A DNA stretch of 48,892 bases from an uncultured Chloroflexota bacterium (GTDB taxonomy: Bacteria > Chloroflexota > Anaerolineae > Aggregatilineales > Phototrophicaceae), in the NCBI GenBank assembly GCA_903864435.1, contig CAIPFY010000130.1:1-48892 (forward strand), read 5' to 3'. The position numbers and the translations under genes were made by a program. Under the pieces are notes generated by a model. It saw only the letters and a list, made by a program, of their open reading frames with translations. It was not told the DNA's origin and did no database searches. Shown in pieces: positions 34,063 to 42,247 of the stretch (position 1 is the first letter of the stretch; the number at the start of each line of letters is the position of its first letter).

Positions 34063-34529
34063 CAGGATGCAGATTCCGTTGTTGAAGGGGTAAAGGTTGA
34101 TTCTGCCGCACAGCGTTCACACAGCCCGTAAAATTCGAGCAGATGTCCGGTGAGTTTGACGTGCAGGCGGGCTTCCAGATCGGTTTCAATTTGTGCCAGC
34201 CCGCAGTCGTCGAACTCGATCACACGATTGCAGCGCGTACAGATGAAATGGTGATGATGACCATCGGGCAGCAAGACGTAAGTCGGGGTCATGCTGCTGT
34301 GCAGATAGGTGGGGCGAATGATGGAGAGGCTGGTCAGCAAGTCGAGCGTGCGGAACACACTGGCACGCCCGATGGTGTGATCCACAAGGTTCACACGTTC
34401 CAGCACTTCCGACGAGGTGATATGGCCGCCGCTGTCCTCCAGCGCCGCCAGCACCGTCAGTCGGGCGTGGGTCAGCTTGTGTCCCGCATCCCGCAGCCGA
34501 CGGGCGCGGGGGGTCAGATCATCGCTCAT
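34062..34529 (-). CDS. Fur/Zur family metalloregulator
   Basis: 155 residues. Winged-helix DNA-binding half (RLRDAGHKLTHARLTVLAAL, HTIGRASVFRTLDLL) and metal half with HHHHFICTRCNRVIEFDDC and a second CERC near the end, giving the structural Cys4 zinc site. Divergent from a ZnuA-like gene with 20-base tandem repeats in between, so Zur (zinc-sensing) is more likely than iron-sensing Fur. The AGGA nine bases before ATG 34529 supports the start. Confidence 0.9.
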   Translation of the reverse strand: MSDDLTPRARRLRDAGHKLTHARLTVLAALEDSGGHITSSEVLERVNLVDHTIGRASVFRTLDLLTSLSIIRPTYLHSSMTPTYVLLPDGHHHHFICTRCNRVIEFDDCGLAQIETDLEARLHVKLTGHLLEFYGLCERCAAESTFTPSTTESAS

Positions 34530-34560
34530 GCTCGGTCGTCCTCGTCCTTGACACAGAAGC

Positions 34561-34604
34561 CCAATTGAGATACCGTATCACATACCAATTGAGATATAGT
34601 ATCA
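34561..34604. promoter_or_regulatory. Tandem Fur/Zur-type operators
   Basis: Two direct 20-base repeats (34561-34580 and 34585-34604), 24-base period, two mismatches. Each contains an AT-rich dyad: GATACcGTATC in the first, GATATaGTATC in the second. They lie between the divergent regulator and ZnuA genes; the second ends 12 bases before ATG 34617, where binding would block both transcription and access to the start. Confidence 0.7.
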
Positions 34605-34616
34605 ACAGGGTTGTGT

Positions 34617-35597
34617 ATGAAGTGGTTTCTGAAGGGTATTGTACTCGCATTGAGCGTCCTTGCGGTAGGCACAGCCGCCGCGCAAGACGCACCGCTGCGC
34701 GTGGTAGCAACCACGACGATTGTAGCCGATGTGGCGCGGCAAATTGGCGGCGATCTTGTGACGGTGACGGCGCTTGTCCCGGTTGATTCCGACGCGCACG
34801 CTTTTGAACCGGCGCCGCAGGATGTACAGGGCGTGGCGGATGCGCAACTGGTGCTGGCGGTGGGTGCGGATTACGAGGCGTTCCTCGGCGGCCTGATGGA
34901 AAATGCAGCTAGTGTGCCGCTGGTCATCGTGAATACAGGCGTGGAAATGTACGGTTTCAGCGACGGTCATGCCGATGATCCTCATGCGGATGAACCGCTG
35001 GGCGTGTTAGGCGAGGCCGGCGTGTGCGAGGCCGTGCCAGCGGCGGACGATCATGAACACGGTAGTTGCGACCCGCACACATGGACAGACCCGCGCAACG
35101 TGATGCTGTGGGCGGATACGATTGCGGCGGCACTAACGGCGATTGATCCGGCGAATGCCGACACTTACACGGCGAACGCAGCGGCCTATCAAGCCGTGCT
35201 GCAAGACGCATTCGACGGGATGACCGAAACGCTGTCCGTCGTTCCTGCCGAACGTCGGCGGTTGGTCACGAATCACGAGTTTATGAGCTATTTCGCCCGT
35301 GCGTTTGATTTCGAGGTAGCCGGCGTGGTCATCCCCGGCGGAACCACCGGCGGCGAAAACGATCCGCAAATGGTCGCCGGACTCATTGACCATATCCGCA
35401 CACTGGGCGTAAGCGTGATTTTCGCGGAGGCCAGCGCCTCCACACAGGTGATTGACATGCTGGCACAGGATGCGGGCGTGAACGTCGTGACCACCCTGAG
35501 CGAATCGCTCACCGCGCCGGACGGCCTCGCGCCAACCTATCTGGATTACCTGCGGGTGAACGCGCAAACCATCGCCGACGCGCTGCGCGAGGAATAA
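34617..35597 (+). CDS. znuA: ZnuA-like zinc/manganese-binding ABC solute-binding protein
   Basis: 326 residues from ATG 34617 (AGGG seven bases upstream). Signal peptide ending at GTAAAQ, no lipobox Cys. Cluster A-1 features: VVATTTIVADVARQIGG, the metal His in DAHAFEP, a His/Asp-rich loop (DGHADDPHADEP and DDHEHGSCDPHTW), TNHEFMSYF and the C-terminal IFAEASASTQ. The long His-rich loop points to zinc. No ZnuB permease or ZnuC ATPase gene follows; the next gene is convergent. It is probably repressed by the divergent regulator. Confidence 0.88.
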   Translation: MKWFLKGIVLALSVLAVGTAAAQDAPLRVVATTTIVADVARQIGGDLVTVTALVPVDSDAHAFEPAPQDVQGVADAQLVLAVGADYEAFLGGLMENAASVPLVIVNTGVEMYGFSDGHADDPHADEPLGVLGEAGVCEAVPAADDHEHGSCDPHTWTDPRNVMLWADTIAAALTAIDPANADTYTANAAAYQAVLQDAFDGMTETLSVVPAERRRLVTNHEFMSYFARAFDFEVAGVVIPGGTTGGENDPQMVAGLIDHIRTLGVSVIFAEASASTQVIDMLAQDAGVNVVTTLSESLTAPDGLAPTYLDYLRVNAQTIADALREE

Positions 35598-35631
35598 GGA
35601 GAAGCGTTTCGGGCGAAAGACCGGGTTGTGA

Positions 35632-36441
35632 CTAGCCGTTGTACAGGAATTCGCGGACTTCTTTATAGAAGCGTTCGGGTTCGTCCATCATGGGGAAGTG
35701 ACCGGACTCGGTAAAGTAGGCGATTTTGCTGTGCGGAGCGTACTGCTTCAGCACTTCGTTCTGGCGGGGGTCTACAATCAGGTCTTTCTTGCCGTAAATG
35801 CCCATGACCGGCACTTTGACCTGATCCATAATCGGGCGTAAATCGGTCTGGCGCAGCGTGGTGATGCTCTCGAAGAACGGTCCCACCGTCAGCTTGGAAA
35901 GATCGCTGGAGAACATCTGCCCCAATGCTTGTCCGTCTTTCGCCAGCAGGTACGAATACCCGCGCAACGACAGTTTGAGGCCACTCATGAAGGTGTTGAA
36001 CAGGAAGGGGGAACTTTCAGCCATTCCCATCCAACCGCGATACCCGGCGACTTTCAGCAGTGGGCTGAGTGACGAGCCGACGATGGGAGAGCCGATGACG
36101 ATGACCTTAACCACTTTATCGGGGTATTTGGTAGCCGCCGTCAGTGAAACGGTGCCGCCCATCGAATGACCGACCAGCGGCGCTTTGACGATGCCTAGCC
36201 GATCCATGAACATATTGACCAGCGAGACAAAGTTGTTGACCGAGAAATCCTGCCCCTGCTCACCGGCCTCGCCAAAACCCCAGAAGTCCAGCGCGTAGGT
36301 GCGGAACTCTTTGCCCAATTCCTCAATCGTGCTTCGCCAGAGCGCCCACGAGCCTAACCAACCGTGCAGCAGCAGCACGGGGCGTCCCCGACCATACGTT
36401 TCATAATGGACAACACCCTGTTCGGTGACGAGCAGCGGCAC
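35632..36441 (-). CDS. Alpha/beta hydrolase
   Basis: 269 residues from GTG 36441; no strong ribosome site, but it follows the GTPase gene by 36 bases. Oxyanion segment LLHGWLGSW, nucleophile Ser93 in VGHSMGGT, acid Asp220 in YGKKDLIVDP, base His248 in ESGHFPMMDEP. A cap domain lies between about 120 and 195. Substrate unknown. Its place as third gene behind a DUF4388 protein and a GTPase is unusual for a catabolic esterase. Confidence 0.85.
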   Translation of the reverse strand: MPLLVTEQGVVHYETYGRGRPVLLLHGWLGSWALWRSTIEELGKEFRTYALDFWGFGEAGEQGQDFSVNNFVSLVNMFMDRLGIVKAPLVGHSMGGTVSLTAATKYPDKVVKVIVIGSPIVGSSLSPLLKVAGYRGWMGMAESSPFLFNTFMSGLKLSLRGYSYLLAKDGQALGQMFSSDLSKLTVGPFFESITTLRQTDLRPIMDQVKVPVMGIYGKKDLIVDPRQNEVLKQYAPHSKIAYFTESGHFPMMDEPERFYKEVREFLYNG

Positions 36442-36477
36442 GGATTTTACGCTTTCATCAATGAGACTGCCAGAAAC

Positions 36478-37017
36478 TTAGACCTGCGCATCCATCTCTT
36501 CAAGGATCGAGTACAGCAGTTCCAGCAGCACGTTCTTCACACTTTCCTTGTTTTTCGCCACGCAGGGCAGCAGTTTCACGCCTTCCTCGATGCGCAGCGC
36601 GATCCGCAGGTCATCGGCGGCCCACGCATCCGGGTGATCCTGCTTGTTGGCGGCCACCACATACGGGGTGGGCGCATAGGCGCGGAAGGTTTCGAGGATG
36701 CTCTTGGCCTCGCGGAAGGTTTCCGGCTTCGAGCTATCCACCATGACGACGAAACCTAACATACCTTCAGCGAGGATTTCCCACATGAAGTCGAAACGGC
36801 GCTGTCCGGGCGTACCGAACAGATACAGCACCAAATCGTCATCCACCGTGATACGCCCGAAGTCCATAGCGACTGTCGTGGCATCTTTCTGCTTCTTTTC
36901 AGCAGGGGTGGTAATTTCGCGCTCGGTGGAGACCACTTCGATTTCGCTGATGGAACGGATGAATTCCGTTTTGCCGGCGCTGAAGGGGCCTGTGATGACC
37001 ATCTTTACGGTTTGCAT
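36478..37017 (-). CDS. Small Ras/MglA-like GTPase (COG2229 type)
   Basis: 179 residues. G1 TGPFSAGKTEFIRSI, G3 as GTPGQRRFDFMW, G4 ANKQD, and a C-terminal helix. The GxxGxGKT-like loop and GTPGQ match the prokaryotic Arf/Ras-like GTPases that pair with roadblock or DUF4388 proteins and control polarity, gliding or signalling. There is no lipidation motif. It lies 30 bases after the DUF4388 gene in the same operon. Confidence 0.87.
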   Translation of the reverse strand: MQTVKMVITGPFSAGKTEFIRSISEIEVVSTEREITTPAEKKQKDATTVAMDFGRITVDDDLVLYLFGTPGQRRFDFMWEILAEGMLGFVVMVDSSKPETFREAKSILETFRAYAPTPYVVAANKQDHPDAWAADDLRIALRIEEGVKLLPCVAKNKESVKNVLLELLYSILEEMDAQV

Positions 37018-37047
37018 AGGTCGCTCACTCTTCCAGTTTGTTCACGG

Positions 37048-37932
37048 TTAGATAGACCGGATTTTGTCGATAAGGCGGCTGACGACGATCTTTTGCACCT
37101 GCGGCTTTTGCTGCGGGCGCGGACGGGTGCGCGTTTGGGCGGCGGCTTGCTCCATGCCGGGCGGCTTGATGAGTTCCACCAGCCCCGCCTGCTCCAACCC
37201 GTAAATGATGCGGCGAATCTCCATTTCCGACATATTGTTGGCTTTGGCGATTTGCCGGATCGAGTTCTTGGGGTTCACAAAGGATACCACGCGCCATTCT
37301 TCGACGCTCAGGTGAATGCCTTTGAACTTCTCTTTGGGGTTATCCGGGAACTTGAGCGCCATATCCAGATTGGGCAGGTGCTGGCTAAGTTCCTCGATCT
37401 CTTTGAGCCGTTTCACCCCTTCGATGATGACATTTTCAAGGTCAATCGGCACCACGATTTTGTCTTTATCGGGCAGCACTTCATCATCGAAGCGGAAGGG
37501 TTCTTCCCTCCAGCTCATCAGGCTGTACACCACATCCAGAACGTGCTGCTGAATGCTGCTGACCACATCGTTCTGGCTGACGTAGTTGGCATTGATGAGG
37601 AGCAACGCCAGCGCCTTGTCGGCTGTATTTTTGGCGCGTTCACGGATGATGCGGGCTTGGTCGTCGGTCAGCTTGCCCGCCTTATTCAAGATCGAGACAA
37701 GCCCCCCTTCGCGGCCTTCCATGCTGGCATAGATCAACTTGCCGCCTTTGAAAGACACCCGCGCCCGTTCAGGGCCGACATCAATCTTTTCGCGTTTTTT
37801 GCCGTTCACTTCTTCCATTACACCGGGTCTGGCGGCCTGGAAAATCGTGAGCGTGCCTGTTTTGCCAGCCAGATTGATGAGATTCAACAACTGGGTGGTA
37901 CTAAAATCTCGAAGTTCACCCTTTAGCGGCAT
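37048..37932 (-). CDS. DUF4388 (PATAN-like) protein
   Basis: 294 residues; GGGGG before ATG 37932. The N-terminal domain starts MPLKGELRDFSTTQLLNLI and continues with GKTGTLTIF and VSFKGGKLIYASM, the DUF4388 signature. The middle is helical (residues 85-190) and the C-terminal part resembles a winged helix (NSIRQIAKANNMSEMEIRRI) followed by a basic tail. DUF4388 proteins occur with two-component and GTPase signalling. First gene of a three-gene operon. Confidence 0.85.
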   Translation of the reverse strand: MPLKGELRDFSTTQLLNLINLAGKTGTLTIFQAARPGVMEEVNGKKREKIDVGPERARVSFKGGKLIYASMEGREGGLVSILNKAGKLTDDQARIIRERAKNTADKALALLLINANYVSQNDVVSSIQQHVLDVVYSLMSWREEPFRFDDEVLPDKDKIVVPIDLENVIIEGVKRLKEIEELSQHLPNLDMALKFPDNPKEKFKGIHLSVEEWRVVSFVNPKNSIRQIAKANNMSEMEIRRIIYGLEQAGLVELIKPPGMEQAAAQTRTRPRPQQKPQVQKIVVSRLIDKIRSI

Positions 37933-38004
37933 CCACGCCCCCTACTTCTGTTGCGTGCGCTCACACGATCTGGTGAGCGCAGGTGGCACACCCTTTTGAT
38001 CGGC

Positions 38005-38033
38005 ATTATAGCCAGCGCCTAAATTCACGTCAA
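38005..38033 (-). promoter_or_regulatory. Strong sigma70-type promoter of the DUF4388 operon
   Basis: Minus strand: TTGACG, exact 17-base spacer, TATAAT. This is the closest match to the E. coli consensus in the window. It drives the DUF4388-GTPase-hydrolase operon with a leader of about 65 bases. Confidence 0.8.
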
Positions 38034-38077
38034 ACCAGCAATGTGTTCATTCTAAACTGCTTTTTTCATTCGGACAA

Positions 38078-38155
38078 CTCAAGGTTCAGAATCGTGTACC
38101 GAGAAGGTGTCCTATGGCCTATAGTATAGCTTAATCCTCGTTCCTGAACCTTGAG
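38078..38155. repeat. Long-range inverted repeat in the 309-base intergenic gap
   Basis: Perfect 12-base arms CTCAAGGTTCAG (38078-38089) and CTGAACCTTGAG (38144-38155), extendable to about 16 matches in 19. The loop of 54 bases contains TATAGTATAGC. The gap 37933-38241 otherwise holds the operon promoter at 38005 and a weak possible plus-strand promoter (TTGCTC 38175, TAGATT 38199). No coding region seen. Confidence 0.6.
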
Positions 38156-38241
38156 AATCTCAAAATTCTTGATGTTGCTCTCAAGAGTAGCGCAGGTGTA
38201 GATTCAGCCGGATAATGAGGGCGCGAGACAAAGGGTGAATA

Positions 38242-39432
38242 ATGAACCAAAAGCTGGTGGAACAGGGGATCAGCGCCATCCAAAAAGGCGCTACAACCGA
38301 GGGCGCACGGATGGTGCGAATCGCGCTCAAAGACCCGCAGCTTCCCGGCGCACTGCGGGCGGTGGCCTATCTGTGGCTGGCGCGGGCAACGGCTGATCGG
38401 GCGGAACAGCGGCGCTGCTGGGACGAGGCTTTAGCCGCAGACCCGCAAAACGCAACCGTGCGGCAGTGGGTGGATTCGGAACGCGCCGTGCAGATGCCGC
38501 TGCCCCCGCCCACCCCCGGCAAAGCGCAGCCCACCGTCCCGCCCCCGCCCGAATTTCTGCCCGGTCAGGCGGCAGCACCCCCCGCACCGAGCAGCCCTTT
38601 CGCGCCGCAATCGCCCGCCTTTACACCGGGCGCACCGATGGGCGCGTTCACGGGCAGCGCCGCCCCGCAAATCACCGCGATCATCGGCGGGCCAAACGGC
38701 ACGGGGACGGGCTTCTTTGTGGCGAAAGAAGGCTTGCTGGCGACCACTCGCTATGTCGTGGGCGGCGAGACTCAGTTGACCGTCGAACTGCAATAGCGGC
38801 AGCAAATAATCGGCTATGTGGTGCGCTCGTATCCCGAATATGATCTGGCGCTAGTCTATGTACAGCAGCCAGTGATGACGCTCATGCCCGTTTCCAATCT
38901 GCTACCCGTGCCGGACTTAACCCCGCTGACAGCGATTTCGTTCAGCGGCGCGGTGGTGCGCGGCAGCCGCCGTTCCATGCCCCGCCGTGTACTGGCCTCA
39001 CACTGGTTCCCGACGGATATGGTGGGCGGGCCGGACGCAGGCGGCAGCCCGATTCTGGACAGCGACCAACGGCTGCTGGGGATGCTGACCACCAACACCA
39101 GCGGCACATCCGGCTATGTCTATGCCCTGCACATTGCCGCCATTCAACAGTTGGTCGAAGCCTTCCGGCAGGAAAGCAGCAGCGGCGGACGCACCTACTG
39201 TCCGCACTGTGGGTATTCCAGCCGTGCGCTGACGGCAGGCGGCTACTACTGCGAAGGTTGCGGGGCGCTGTCCAGCGCGGCGGAGGCGTTGCCCGTGCGC
39301 GTGTATCAGCCGCACATGCGCAGTTATTACGAGCAGCAAGCGGGGATGCCCTGCGCCCGCTGCCAATCCACCGTCGGTTATCACAAGAACGCCTGCCTGC
39401 GCTGCGGGTATACGATGGGGACACCCGTGTAG
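38242..39432 (+). pseudogene. Trypsin-fold pseudoprotease with two zinc ribbons, interrupted by an in-frame amber codon
   Basis: One continuous frame of 397 codons, broken only by TAG at 38794-38796 (codon 185). The two halves join as one trypsin-like domain: GTGTGFFVAKEGLLATTRYVVGG before the stop and YPEYDLALVYV, AGGSPILDSDQRLLGML after it. CAG to TAG is a one-base change in a CAA-TAG-CGG-CAG context. The N-terminus is TPR-like helical, followed by a Pro-rich linker. The catalytic His region reads TTRYVV instead of TAAHVV and the Ser region DAGGSP instead of NSGGP, so only the Asp site is kept. Two zinc ribbons follow: C320-C323-C337-C340 and C371-C374-C385-C388. The second half could start at GTG 38818. 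A sequencing error, true decay or readthrough are all possible. Confidence 0.75.
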
Positions 39433-39504
39433 CGCCGCAAATGGGTAAAGGCGCGGCTTTTGCAGGGCATAGGGAACGCTACCTACGGAGAGGGGATAAG
39501 GAAC

Positions 39505-39969
39505 ATGGTTGGATTTCTGGGGCGCAATCAGCCGCAAGCAGGCGGTTTGCAGGGATACGCGGCAGTTGTGGAGCAGATATTAGCCGCTGCCGGGGTGGAC
39601 GTGACGGCAGCGCGTATGGCTACCGAAACGGGATTCGGTTGGACGTTTGTGCGCGGCTCCGCCACCATCGAGCTTTATGTTTCGCAACAGGACGGCGCGG
39701 GCTATTTGCAGGTGCTTTCGCCCATCCTTCACCTCCCTTCCAACGGGCTACTACCGCTGTACCGGCGCTTGCTGGAGATGAACCTGCAATTGACCAACGC
39801 CGCGATTGGCGTGCATGAGGATAAGGTGTACCTGTTCAGCGAACGCCCGTTGGAAGGGCTGGACGGCGCGGAAGCAAACACGATCATTAACCTTGTGTCG
39901 GGCTATGCCGATGAATTGGACGACAAATTAATTGCGGAATTTGGTGGCCGTCTGTACAGCCGGATTTGA
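39505..39969 (+). CDS. YbjN-like / T3S-chaperone-fold small protein
   Basis: 154 residues from ATG 39505 (AAGGA close upstream, GAGGGG further). It has alternating strands and helices with LPLYRRLLEMNLQLTNAAIGVHEDKVYLF, a pattern typical of the YbjN/CesT-like fold of small putative chaperones or sensory proteins. No catalytic motif. It follows the interrupted gene by 72 bases and may be cotranscribed. Confidence 0.7.
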   Translation: MVGFLGRNQPQAGGLQGYAAVVEQILAAAGVDVTAARMATETGFGWTFVRGSATIELYVSQQDGAGYLQVLSPILHLPSNGLLPLYRRLLEMNLQLTNAAIGVHEDKVYLFSERPLEGLDGAEANTIINLVSGYADELDDKLIAEFGGRLYSRI

Positions 39970-40069
39970 AAGCGACGGTGCTTTCCGCGTAACGTAAAGG
40001 TTCATGGACGCTGAAATGGGCTTATAGTTTAGGAAGATTTGCAAAACGTTACAGAACGGTCATTCCGGT

Positions 40070-42109
40070 ATGCGCAACCTGTTTTCATTCGGTAATGCCA
40101 CGAATATCCGCATTCGGGTACTCTTACCTTTCTGCGTGGTCATCGTCATTCTGGCCTTCGGCTCCCTTCGCAGTTTGCAAGATGTACTCAACACCGAGTT
40201 TCGCCAATCACTCGACCAGCAAATCGAGCGGGTGAAACAAATTATGGATTCTGAGATCGAGCATCAGGCCACGTTCTTGCAGAGCGAACTGGATACCCTT
40301 CTCGAATCGGCTCCGCTTCAACGCGCCTATCTCGCAGGAAATCGGGCGGCGCTGGCAGCGGCGACTGTTCCCATTCTGGATCGTCTCAAAACCAACTACG
40401 GCGTCACGCACTGGCTGTTCACCGGCACTGATCGCGTCAATTTTTTGCGCGTTCACGATCCCTCCACCTATGGCGATGCGATTGACCGCTGGACAACATT
40501 GGAATCCCAACGCACCGGCAAGCCTGCCCACAGCATCGAGTTCGGCGCATCGGGCGTGTTTACGCTGCGCGTGGTCAACCCGTGGGTGGTGAACGGTCAA
40601 TTAGTCGGCTATATGGAATTGGGCAAAGAAATCCACGCCATCGGACAGAATTTGAAGCAAAACCTCGGCTCGGATTTGATCTTTGTGGCGCTCAAGGAAA
40701 ATGTCACCCAGAAAAGCTGGGAAGCCGGCCTGACGAAGTATGGCAAAACGGCGCAGTGGGATCAGTTCGCGGATTATGTGGTGGTTGACCAGACGCAAAC
40801 CAGTTTGCCGCCGGGAATCGAACAGGGTTGGTTCAGCGCAGCGGCGCAGTCTGCCAGTCAAACCGCTTCGTTCGAGATGGATCAACGTTCGATCAATTTG
40901 CGTGCCATCCCCTTTGTGGATAGCAGCGGGAAAACCATCGGCGCGATCATAGTGCTTCAGGATGTGACCGACTTGTTGCAGATTGCGAACGATGCGGCGG
41001 TGTCGTATGCGATCTTTGGCGCGGTGGTGGCCGGCGTGGTGTTCCTGTTCTTCTTCTGGTTCCTCGGACGCATTCAAAAGCAAATGCAAAACTCCACCGA
41101 CAACTTGCGCTCGGTGAATGAAACCCTCGAACAGCAGGCGCAAATTGAGCAGGAACAGCGGCGGCGGCTGGAACAGGTGAATGCCGAAGTGGAGCAGCGC
41201 ATGGCAGTAGAACAGGAGCAGCGTGAGCAGCTTCAGGCGCTAGTAGATCAGGTGCGGACAGCGGCGGCGGGTTTGAATCAGACTGCTGTCGAGATTATGA
41301 CCATCACCAACGAGCAGATGTCCAGCGCCACCACTCAGGATGCCGCGCTGACCGAAACCGGCGCGACGGTGGAACAGATGCGGACGACGGTAGCACGCAT
41401 GTCGCAACATGCTCGTTCAGTAGCCGACAGTGCGCGTCAGTCCATCCAGATTTCGCGCTCCGGGCAAACCGCCGTGACCGACACGGTACACGGCATGGAG
41501 ATGATCCGGCAGCGGGTGCAGGACATCGCCACGACTATTCTCACCCTCGCCGGTCACACGCAGCAAATTGGCGAAATTGTGGAAACGGTCAACCAACTAG
41601 CCGCGCAGTCGAAGCTACTGGCGCTGAATGCCAGCATCGAAGCGGCGCGGGCGGGCGAAGAAGGCAAAGGCTTCGCGGTGGTGGCTTTGGAAGTGCGGCA
41701 GTTAGCCGAGCAATCGCGGGATGCCACCGGGCGCATCCGCGTCATCCTCAGCCAGATTCAGCAGGCGACCAACAGCGCCGTGATGGTGACTGAGGAAGGC
41801 AGTAAAGGCGCGGACAACGGGTTGGGGCTGGTGGCGCGGGCAGGCGAGTCTATCCGGTCGCTGTCAGGCATGATCGAGGAGTCGGCACAGTCGGCGGAAG
41901 CCATCGCCAGCAGCATTCAGCAGCAGTTGTTAGGCATGGAACAGTTGGCACAGACCATGCAAAGCCTGCGGCAGAGCAGCACCCAGACGACGAGCGGCAC
42001 GCGCAAAGCCGAACGCAGCGCGGCGCAACTGAGCGTGATGGCAACCGATATGCAGCAAACCATTACCGGTTTTCACATGCACAGCGGCGGGGCAGCGGCA
42101 AAATCCTAG
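40070..42109 (+). CDS. Methyl-accepting chemotaxis protein without HAMP domain
   Basis: 679 residues. Membrane helix 1 (about 15-34), a large periplasmic double-Cache-like sensor (about 40-305; [15 protein letters not shown] and [11 protein letters not shown]), membrane helix 2 (about 313-334). A Gln/Glu-rich coiled coil (about 340-400) stands where a HAMP domain is expected. A signalling domain follows with hairpin [17 protein letters not shown] (about 522-540). The ligand is unknown; small organic acids are common for double-Cache sensors. No cheA/cheW nearby. A possible promoter is TTCATG-N16-TATAGT at 40001-40028. Confidence 0.9.
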   Translation: MRNLFSFGNATNIRIRVLLPFCVVIVILAFGSLRSLQDVLNTEFRQSLDQQIERVKQIMDSEIEHQATFLQSELDTLLESAPLQRAYLAGNRAALAAATVPILDRLKTNYGVTHWLFTGTDRVNFLRVHDPSTYGDAIDRWTTLESQRTGKPAHSIEFGASGVFTLRVVNPWVVNGQLVGYMELGKEIHAIGQNLKQNLGSDLIFVALKENVTQKSWEAGLTKYGKTAQWDQFADYVVVDQTQTSLPPGIEQGWFSAAAQSASQTASFEMDQRSINLRAIPFVDSSGKTIGAIIVLQDVTDLLQIANDAAVSYAIFGAVVAGVVFLFFFWFLGRIQKQMQNSTDNLRSVNETLEQQAQIEQEQRRRLEQVNAEVEQRMAVEQEQREQLQALVDQVRTAAAGLNQTAVEIMTITNEQMSSATTQDAALTETGATVEQMRTTVARMSQHARSVADSARQSIQISRSGQTAVTDTVHGMEMIRQRVQDIATTILTLAGHTQQIGEIVETVNQLAAQSKLLALNASIEAARAGEEGKGFAVVALEVRQLAEQSRDATGRIRVILSQIQQATNSAVMVTEEGSKGADNGLGLVARAGESIRSLSGMIEESAQSAEAIASSIQQQLLGMEQLAQTMQSLRQSSTQTTSGTRKAERSAAQLSVMATDMQQTITGFHMHSGGAAAKS

Positions 42110-42125
42110 TTCCTGCGGGTGTTTC

Positions 42126-42160
42126 ATCCCCCCGTTCCCTTGTGATCGGGGGGATTTTAT
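42126..42160 (+). terminator. Terminator of the chemoreceptor gene
   Basis: ATCCCCCCG (42126-42134) and CGGGGGGAT (42147-42155) form a perfect 9-base stem followed by TTTATTT. Confidence 0.9.
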
Positions 42161-42179
42161 TTGCCTACCCTCCCCTCTT

Positions 42180-42209
42180 TTGCGCCGCCATCGTCATACC
42201 GTTTATGAT
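42180..42209 (+). promoter_or_regulatory. Putative promoter of the 42248 gene
   Basis: TTGCGC, 18-base spacer, TATGAT, about 40 bases before ATG 42248. Confidence 0.4.
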
Positions 42210-42247
42210 AGAAACCAGTATCCAGTATCCGGCTTGGAGGTGTCCAA

